Translations under genes and position numbers: made by a program
Assembly (NCBI RefSeq): GCF_014202475.1
Contig: NZ_JACHGV010000017.1
Location: forward strand, 81,771 to 145,770
Length of the DNA stretch: 64,000 nt
Direction of reading: 5' to 3'
Source of the DNA: Streptomyces paradoxus
GTDB lineage: Bacteria; Actinomycetota; Actinomycetes; Streptomycetales; Streptomycetaceae
Part shown: positions 58,926 to 64,000 of the stretch, piece after piece
Layout: each line of letters opens with the position of its first letter
How positions within the stretch are numbered: position 1 is the stretch's first letter
Notes under the pieces: generated by a model
What the model was told of the DNA's origin: nothing
Database searches by the model: none
Seen by the model: only the letters and a program-made list of their open reading frames with translations

Positions 58926-60348
58926 GACCATCATGGCCCCCGGCGCCGAACTCGGTACCGACACGGCACCCGTGCTCAACCCCTACACCGGCGACGTCAT
59001 CGCCTCGGTGCCCACCGTCGACGCGGGCGCCGTCGGCAGCATCATGCAGCAGGCCAGGTGCGGTCGCCGCACCGCGGCCGCGCTGTCCCGCGCCTCCAGG
59101 GCCGCGGTGCTGGAACGCGCCGCCCACCTGGTCGAGCGGCGCGCCGAGTCCTTCGCCCGGCTGATCGTCGGTGAGGCCGGCAAGACCATCACTCAGGCCC
59201 GCAAGGAAGTCGCCCGCGCGGTCAACACCCTGTCCCTGTCCGGAGCGGAGGCACGGCGCAACGCCGGCGAGGTCATCCCCTTCGACTCCTATGAGGGCTC
59301 CGAGAAACGGCAGGGCTGGTTCACCCGCGAGCCGCTGGGCATCATCGCCGCCATCACCCCGTTCAACGACCCCCTCAATCTGGTCGCCCACAAGCTCGGT
59401 CCGGCCATCGCCGGGGGCAACGCGGTCCTCCTCAAACCGTCCGTGCTGACGCCGCTGTCCGCCCTGCGGCTGGTCGACACCCTCATCGAGGCCGGCCTGC
59501 CCGAGGAGATCGTCACCGTCGTCAACGGCGATGCCGGCATCGCCGCCGCGATCGTGGCCGCCCCCGACGTGCGCATGGTGTCCTTCACCGGCGGATTCAC
59601 CACCGGCGAGGCCATCTCCCGCACGGCCGGCTTGAAAAAGCTCGCCATGGACCTGGGCGGCAACGCCCCGGTCATCGTCATGGACGACGCCGACCTGGAC
59701 GAGGCCGTGGCCTCCTGTGTCTCCGGCGCGTATTGGGCCGCCGGCCAGAACTGCATCGGCACCCAGCGGATCCTCATCGCCCGCGAGGTCTACGAGCGCT
59801 TCCGCGACGCCTTCGTCGCCCGCACCAAGCTGCTGCGCGTCGGCGACCCGCTCGACGAGCGTACCGACGTCGGCCCGATGATCACCCAGGAGGCCGCGGC
59901 CGCCACCCGGGCCACGGTCGACACGGCGGTGGCCGAGGGCGCGGTGCTGCTGTGCGGCAACGACGCCACCGGAGCCCTGTACACGCCGACCGTCCTGGAA
60001 GACGTCCCGGCGACTTGCTCGATCTGGCAGGAGGAGGTGTTCGCCCCGGTCGTCGTGCTGCAGCCGTTCACGTCGTTCGAGGACGCCATCGAGCAGGCCA
60101 ACGCCATCGACTACAGCCTCCACGCCGGCATCTTCACCTCGCGCCTGGACCGCGCCCTGACGGCGGCCCGGCTGCTGGAAGCCGGCGGAGTGATGATCAA
60201 CGACTCGTCCGACTACCGCTTCGACGCCATGCCGTTCGGCGGGTTCAAGTACGGCAGCATGGGCCGCGAAGGCGTGCGCTTCGCCTTCGAGGAGATGACC
60301 CAGCCCAAGGTCGTCTGCGTCAACCACATCAGCGAAGTGGTCCAATGA
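58918..60348 (+). CDS. Aldehyde dehydrogenase family protein
   Basis: A 476-residue NAD(P)-dependent aldehyde dehydrogenase. The catalytic Cys is in AAGQNCIGTQR (about residue 278), with ITPFNDPLN, SFTGGFTTGE, EEVFAPVV and MPFGGFKYGS in the usual order. The general-base region reads AMDLGGNAPVIV: Asp (about 244) where most family members have Glu. The start is a GTG seven bases after AGGAG that overlaps the preceding gene. The substrate is unknown; a semialdehyde from an amino acid (aspartate- or succinate-semialdehyde type) fits the neighbours. Confidence 0.88.
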   Translation: MSETIMAPGAELGTDTAPVLNPYTGDVIASVPTVDAGAVGSIMQQARCGRRTAAALSRASRAAVLERAAHLVERRAESFARLIVGEAGKTITQARKEVARAVNTLSLSGAEARRNAGEVIPFDSYEGSEKRQGWFTREPLGIIAAITPFNDPLNLVAHKLGPAIAGGNAVLLKPSVLTPLSALRLVDTLIEAGLPEEIVTVVNGDAGIAAAIVAAPDVRMVSFTGGFTTGEAISRTAGLKKLAMDLGGNAPVIVMDDADLDEAVASCVSGAYWAAGQNCIGTQRILIAREVYERFRDAFVARTKLLRVGDPLDERTDVGPMITQEAAAATRATVDTAVAEGAVLLCGNDATGALYTPTVLEDVPATCSIWQEEVFAPVVVLQPFTSFEDAIEQANAIDYSLHAGIFTSRLDRALTAARLLEAGGVMINDSSDYRFDAMPFGGFKYGSMGREGVRFAFEEMTQPKVVCVNHISEVVQ

Positions 60349-60418
60349 CCGCCTTCCGCACCGAGCGCGAACCCCCTGGCACCGAACGGTGACCGGCAAG
60401 GACCTGCCGATGCGCTGC

Positions 60419-60880
60419 TCACCCCGGTGCCGTTGAACTCCGCCCTCCTCGCCCACGGTTGACGACGCTGGACAGAGTGAGCGCGGTGACCGTGTCCCGT
60501 ACACCGGGCATCTGGGCGATGTCCTCCCAGATGCCCCGTACGCGTTCCAGTGACGCCGCCTCCAGACGCACCATGATGTCGAAGTCACCGCTGAGGATCT
60601 CGCAGATGACGACCTCGGGGATGCGCTTGAGTGCCGCCAGGACATCGCCGCCACGCATGCGGTCCTGGCGGTGGACGAGCACGAGCGCCGAGACCACATC
60701 GCCGGTGCCGCCGCCTGTACGGACGATGGTGTAGCCGGCGATGTGGCCCTGGCGCTCCAGCCGTTCGATGCGCTGGCGCACCGCATTGCGGGACAGCAGC
60801 ACCTTGCCGGCCAGTTCAGAGTGCGAGATGCGGGCGTTGCGGGTCAGCTCCGCGATGATCTTCTCGTTGATGGCGTCCAT
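60419..60880 (-). CDS. Lrp/AsnC-family transcriptional regulator
   Basis: A 153-residue protein with an AsnC helix-turn-helix (INEKIIAELTRNARISHSEL, LLSRNAVRQRIERLERQGHI) and RAM ligand domain (ALVLVHRQDRM, VICEILSGDFDIMVRLEA). AAGGAGG six bases before ATG 60880 sets the start. It is the third gene of the minus-strand unit (oxidase, deacylase, regulator) and convergent with the dehydrogenase pair. An amino acid or derivative is the expected effector, which supports an amino-acid catabolic role for the cluster. Confidence 0.92.
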   Translation of the reverse strand: MDAINEKIIAELTRNARISHSELAGKVLLSRNAVRQRIERLERQGHIAGYTIVRTGGGTGDVVSALVLVHRQDRMRGGDVLAALKRIPEVVICEILSGDFDIMVRLEAASLERVRGIWEDIAQMPGVRDTVTALTLSSVVNRGRGGRSSTAPG

Positions 60881-61019
60881 GGCGGACCTCCTTCTTCGCG
60901 CATCGTCCCTCGGCATCCCGGCTCACTCGGCGAGCTCACCTAGGTCTCGCGCAGGGCCACCACCGACAGCGAGCCAGCTCAGTGTGACGGGGGCGTTCAG
61001 CGGTTGGGCATGAGGCCCG

Positions 61020-61991
61020 TCAGTCATGGGGGGTGGCGATGGCGGCGAGGTGTGTGCCGGGGCGCACGGTCAGCCCGTTCATGTTGTAGATGATCATTCC
61101 GGTGGAGATGGCGGCGACCTTGTGTTCGGCGCCGTCGGCCGGGTCGATGATGCGGCCGATGGTCTGCCCCTCGGTCACCTCGTCGCCGGTCACCGCGTCC
61201 GGGTACCAGAGGCCTGCGGCCGGAGATTCGACCTCGCCGGTCCAGATCCAGTCGCGCGGCTGCACGGTCACCGGTGCGAGGTGCTGCGGCGCCTCGATGA
61301 CGCCGAGGTGGTGCAGGAGCCGGTACAGGCCGTCGAGGAGCCTGCGTACGGTGGCCGGGTCCCGGTCGCCGAGCTGGCCGGTCTCGACGAGGATCGCGGG
61401 GATCCCCCGCCTGTTCGCCGCGGCGTGGCTGTTGCCGCCGTCCGGGCTGGTGCCGAAGATGACCCGCTCGTATCCGACCGCGTGGGCCATTCCCTTGATC
61501 TTCGCGCCCAGTTCGTCGTCGGAGGTCAGGCGGTAGCCGACGAAGTCGAGCAGGCGCTGGTCGATGCCGCCGCTGTGCAGGTCCACGTAGGCGTCGGCGC
61601 CGTCGATCAGGTGCTCGAACAGCCAGGCCGCCATCCGGTCGGTGGGGCCGCCGTCCTTGTCGCCGGGGAAGACGCGGTTGATGTTGACGCCGTCCAGCGG
61701 GGAGATGTTGAGCCTGCCCCCGTAAACGGCCGGGGGGTTGGCCACCGGGCAGATCACCAGCTGGCCGGCGACCTCTTCCGGTTCCAGCAGCCCGGCCAGG
61801 CGGGTGGCGGCGTCGACGCCGATGAACTCGCCGCCGTGGACGCCCCCGGTGATCACGACCCTGGGGCCGGGGCGGGAGCCGTTGACGAGGATCAGGGGCA
61901 CCTCCACCGTCGTGGAGCCGAGGTCGGCGGACAGGCTCCCGCGGGTCTTCCGGCCGGGCTCGGCCCGCAGCGCGCCGATGGTCAGGGTCAT
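61020..61991 (-). CDS. M14-type succinylglutamate desuccinylase/aspartoacylase family deacylase
   Basis: A 323-residue zinc hydrolase: GGVHGGEFIG gives His52 and Glu55, and YVDLHSGG gives His139, the three zinc ligands; GVNINRVFPG and VETGQLGDRD complete the active site pattern. The C-terminal part (GLWYPDAVTGDEV, DGLTVRPGTHLAA) is a beta-barrel typical of the DoeB-like branch. Members cleave N-acyl amino acids such as N-acetyl-diaminobutyrate or N-acetyl-aspartate. GAGGAG precedes the ATG, 18 bp after the oxidase gene. The substrate here is unknown. Confidence 0.88.
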   Translation of the reverse strand: MTLTIGALRAEPGRKTRGSLSADLGSTTVEVPLILVNGSRPGPRVVITGGVHGGEFIGVDAATRLAGLLEPEEVAGQLVICPVANPPAVYGGRLNISPLDGVNINRVFPGDKDGGPTDRMAAWLFEHLIDGADAYVDLHSGGIDQRLLDFVGYRLTSDDELGAKIKGMAHAVGYERVIFGTSPDGGNSHAAANRRGIPAILVETGQLGDRDPATVRRLLDGLYRLLHHLGVIEAPQHLAPVTVQPRDWIWTGEVESPAAGLWYPDAVTGDEVTEGQTIGRIIDPADGAEHKVAAISTGMIIYNMNGLTVRPGTHLAAIATPHD

Positions 61992-62009
61992 GGCTCTCCT
62001 CGTTCGGGC

Positions 62010-63149
62010 TCAGGCCGCGGTGCGGCCCTTTGTGGTGATGAAGTCGATCGGCTGGGAGGTGCGGCCCTCCAGGGCGAGGTCCGCGGCGATGTCGCCCATG
62101 GCGGGCGAGATCTTGAAGCCCTGGCCGGAGAAGCCGGCCAGCAGGACGATGTCGTCGCAGCCCGGCAGGGGGCCGACCAGCGGGCGGGTGCTGTCGGTGT
62201 AGCCCTCCATGAAGACGGACAGGCGCACCGGGTCGGGGTTCAGGCCGGGCAGGTGGCGTCGCACCGCCGTGGTGAAGGTCTCCAGTTCTTCCGGTGCGAC
62301 GGTCCGGTTCAGCCGGTTGGGATCGCCCACGAGCTTGTGGTGCGGCTGGGGCAGACCCAGCTTGACGGCCAGGCCGTCCGGGGACGGGATGCCGTAGAAG
62401 GGGGTGTCGCCGCAGCGGATGAAGGCGGGACGCTCGGCGTCCGCCGGGTGGTCCTCGTGGGGCAGGAACCAGGCGCTGATCGCGCGGTGGACGTTCACTT
62501 CCCACGGCAGGTCGGGCAGCAGGTCGCCCACCCACGGGCCCGGGGTGACGACCGCGGCGTCGAAGCGCTCGGTGTCGGTGTCGGTGCGGATCTCCACTCC
62601 TCCCCCGGCGACGGGAGTGACTTCCCGCACCGGGGTGTAGCGGCGGATCCGGGCCCCCAGCTCCTCGGCGCGCCGGGCCGCGGTCTGGACCGTCAGCTCG
62701 GGGCGGACGAAGCCCGCGTGGGAGTCGAGGACCACCAGGTCGCCGTCGTCGACACGGAACTGCGGGAAACGCTTCGTCATCGCCTCGGTGTCGATCACCT
62801 CGTGGTCGAGGCCGTGCTCGGCGATGCCGTCCATGACGGTACGCATCTCGGGGTCGTCGGCCGGCCCCATGACGAGGGCTCCGGTCAGACGGCGCAGTTC
62901 GCGCCCGGTCTCCGCCTGCAACCGTTTCCAGAGGGCGTCGGCGTGCCGGACGAGCGGGACATAGCGGCCGTCGTGGGTTTGCACACTGCGGAAGACCCGG
63001 GTCTCACCGCCTGCGGCACTGCGGTCGTGACCGGGCGCGAACCGGTCGTAGCCGACGACCTCGGCACCCCGGGTGGCCAGCCGCCAGGCGGCCTGGCTGC
63101 CCATCGTTCCCACGCCGACCACCGCGACGCGCTTCCTCGCAGCTGACAC
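62010..63149 (-). CDS. FAD-dependent amine oxidase, sarcosine oxidase/N-methyltryptophan oxidase type
   Basis: A 379-residue DAO-family flavoprotein with dinucleotide-binding VAVVGVGTMGSQAAWRLATR at the N-terminus, AGGETRVFRS, and the C-terminal GFSGQGFKISPAMGDIAAD. In monomeric sarcosine oxidase a Cys before YT-x-T covalently binds FAD; here the region reads VFMEGYTDSTRP with Glu at that place, so the flavin is probably not covalent. The GTG start follows AAGGA by seven bases. It opens the unit with the M14 deacylase and AsnC regulator and is preceded by a palindromic operator. It probably oxidises an N-methyl or other secondary amine. Confidence 0.88.
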   Translation of the reverse strand: MSAARKRVAVVGVGTMGSQAAWRLATRGAEVVGYDRFAPGHDRSAAGGETRVFRSVQTHDGRYVPLVRHADALWKRLQAETGRELRRLTGALVMGPADDPEMRTVMDGIAEHGLDHEVIDTEAMTKRFPQFRVDDGDLVVLDSHAGFVRPELTVQTAARRAEELGARIRRYTPVREVTPVAGGGVEIRTDTDTERFDAAVVTPGPWVGDLLPDLPWEVNVHRAISAWFLPHEDHPADAERPAFIRCGDTPFYGIPSPDGLAVKLGLPQPHHKLVGDPNRLNRTVAPEELETFTTAVRRHLPGLNPDPVRLSVFMEGYTDSTRPLVGPLPGCDDIVLLAGFSGQGFKISPAMGDIAADLALEGRTSQPIDFITTKGRTAA

Positions 63150-63296
63150 AGGACTTTCCTTTCGTAACGCCGGGCCGCAAGCTGGGCCCCGAGCGTGAGG
63201 ATGCTTTGTGGCGGCTCGGGGAGGGCGCACCCTGGGGCCCCAAGGCTCGTGTTCGTCCCGGGCTCGGGAATCGATCCCCGCTCTCAAATACTCCCT

Positions 63297-63335
63297 TGTG
63301 CCACAATGTGGCATGTCGTGCTATTATCTGGCACA
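63297..63335. promoter_or_regulatory. Palindromic operator region between the amine oxidase and the IclR remnant
   Basis: TGCCACAATGTGGCA (63299-63313) is a perfect 15-bp inverted repeat around one base. A wider repeat pairs TGTGCCA (63297-63303) with TGGCACA (63329-63335). A TATTAT box (63322-63327) lies inside, giving a plus-strand promoter for the IclR remnant, whose ATG is about seven bases after the expected start point; the -35 (TTGTGC, 63296) is poorly spaced. The three TGGCA half-sites suit an IclR or GntR dimer. Confidence 0.55.
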
Positions 63336-63339
63336 GAGA

Positions 63340-63545
63340 ATGGCAGCGGCTCAGGGGGGAGTCAAGAGGTCCAGCGGATGGCCGCGTGACTCGACCTCAC
63401 CTCGCCTGTGACCTTGCCCGGTCTTTGTGCACTGGCGGATGCCACTTCTTCCGGGACGGCGAAACGGTGACCGCGTCCCCACGCACGGGGAAGCTCCGCG
63501 CCGCCTCGCATCTGGGTTTCCGGGGGCGGCTCACGCTACAGACCC
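63340..63545 (+). pseudogene. Decayed IclR-family regulator gene (N-terminal domain)
   Basis: From the ATG at 63340 the frame gives MAAAQGGVK, a typical IclR opening. One missing base then shifts it; the next frame reads VQRMAA, stop, LDLTSP, VTLPGLCALADATSSGTAKR, stop, like the IclR pattern SVQRAxxLLD...LPELAxxTGLxKSTAHRLL. A further shift gives ASPRTGKLRAASHLGFRGRL, like the wing RTGxYRLGxxLLELG. At least two frameshifts and two stops break it, and the effector domain is missing. The rest of 63150-63298, up to the operator, shows no gene. Confidence 0.6.
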
Positions 63546-63871
63546 ACCACTGGGGCCAGTTGGGACCGGAGGGTGCCGGCGTGGGGCTGCATAGAGCCGT
63601 CGAAGGCGGCGGATCCGATGGTGAAGGCGTCGGCTCCGGCTGATGCGAGTGCTTGTATCTGGTCGGTGTTGGTGATCGAGTCGGCGACGACCGCACGGCC
63701 GGTGGTGGCGGCGCGGACCAGGTCGAGAGGGTCGGCATCGGTGGCGCGGTGCGCGAGGAGGTCGACGCCGGCCCAGCCCGCGGCCTCGGCTCGTCGGCAG
63801 TCATCGGCGATGCGGTCCGGGTCGCGGTGCGACGATCGGGGCATCCGTTCGACTCGTGGTCGATCGGTCAT
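63536..63871 (-). CDS. C-terminal half of a TIM-barrel phosphate-binding protein, probably truncated
   Basis: A 111-residue frame whose readable part, ADDCRRAEAAGWAGVDLLAH, GRAVVADSITNTDQIQALAS, AGADAFTIGSAAFDGSM and LRSQLAPVV, looks like the last strands of a phosphate-binding (beta/alpha)8 barrel; AGADAFTIGSA is the phosphate-loop type motif. A full barrel needs about 220 residues or more, and there is no ribosome binding site before ATG 63871. It may be a gene remnant or a single-module protein. I cannot assign an enzyme. It overlaps the end of the IclR remnant on the other strand. Confidence 0.4.
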   Translation of the reverse strand: MTDRPRVERMPRSSHRDPDRIADDCRRAEAAGWAGVDLLAHRATDADPLDLVRAATTGRAVVADSITNTDQIQALASAGADAFTIGSAAFDGSMQPHAGTLRSQLAPVVGL

Positions 63872-63958
63872 GCTGCGGTCAGCGGTCGCCCGAGGCAGTG
63901 GGCGAGACGGAGAACAGGTCGTTCAGCTCCTTGCTGATGGTGATGCCCAGCAGGGTGT

Positions 63959-64000
63959 TCAGCCAGCGGTGTACCCGCCGTCGACGGTCAGGACCGATCC
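63959..64000 (-). CDS. Last codons of an SDR-family oxidoreductase
   Basis: Only the final 13 residues and the stop are present: GSVLTVDGGYTAG. This is the usual C-terminus of short-chain dehydrogenases (pattern GxxLxVDGGxxA). The gene continues beyond the right edge. The 87 bp between it and the barrel fragment contain nothing recognisable. Confidence 0.6.
   Translation of the reverse strand, partial: GSVLTVDGGYTAG

Noticed and set aside
63250..63290. tRNA T-arm-like sequence around GGGATCGATTCCC on the minus strand
   Set aside because: It is a simple palindrome; no acceptor, D or anticodon arms can be formed around it.
63872..63958. Short minus-strand frame reading LNTLLGITISKELNDLFSV
   Set aside because: It has no start codon with a ribosome binding site and no recognised family; it follows the SDR stop and may be chance.

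Overview
The window is about 64 kb of very GC-rich DNA with strong third-position GC, many ATGA or GTGA stop-start overlaps, GTG starts, purine-rich ribosome binding sites and gene families typical of Streptomyces (MsiK-type sugar ABC importers without their own ATPase, SseB, PucR, PP2C/STAS/multi-HAMP regulators, a group 1h hydrogenase). It reads as a Streptomyces or very close actinomycete chromosome. No rRNA, tRNA, CRISPR array, insertion sequence or phage gene was seen.

Layout: 1-1.4 kb, start of uppP and a fluoride-exporter block (crcB, DUF190, crcB). 1.6-2.8 kb, an SMP-30 family beta-propeller and an ArsR-like regulator. 3-11 kb, a beta-1,4-galactan locus: secreted GH53 galactanase and intracellular GH42 beta-galactosidase on one strand, divergent from a sugar ABC importer and LacI regulator, with a palindromic operator on the intergenic promoter. 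11.2-12 kb, MarR and SseB. 12.2-18.8 kb, a second beta-galactoside locus (MFS transporter, a frameshifted GH35, a large GH35-like enzyme, LacI) behind a perfect 24-bp palindrome. 18.8-22.7 kb, a P1B-4 metal ATPase and a PucR regulator.

22.8-28.5 kb is the phenylacetate block: paaABCDE divergent from paaI-paaK, with two TetR-like operators between them. 28.5-30.6 kb holds a membrane PP2C phosphatase and an IclR regulator. 30.9-45.3 kb is a complete [NiFe]-hydrogenase locus of the high-affinity group 1h type. One operon carries hoxX, a maturation protease and hypBFCDE. The convergent operon carries an unknown 510-aa protein, the small and large subunits, NifU-like and DUF5947-like proteins, two microproteins and hypA. 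The two operons meet at an 18-bp stem terminator. HoxX would make the active-site CO in air, HypA-F would build and insert the Ni-Fe(CN)2CO centre, and the protease would trim the large subunit.

45.5-57.6 kb holds a DUF6069 membrane protein, malic enzyme, a 1423-aa seven-HAMP hybrid histidine kinase, an ANTAR/GAF/PAS/PP2C phosphatase, a STAS protein, a winged-helix protein and a substrate-binding protein that lacks a signal peptide. 57.8-63.1 kb is an unassigned amino-acid-type catabolic set (homoserine-dehydrogenase-like, aldehyde dehydrogenase, Lrp/AsnC, M14 aspartoacylase-like deacylase, FAD amine oxidase). The right end is eroded: a decayed IclR gene behind an intact palindromic operator, a fragment of a TIM-barrel protein, and the last codons of an SDR. 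Two truncated ECF sigma-factor remnants lie at cluster edges (22.7 and 47.9 kb).
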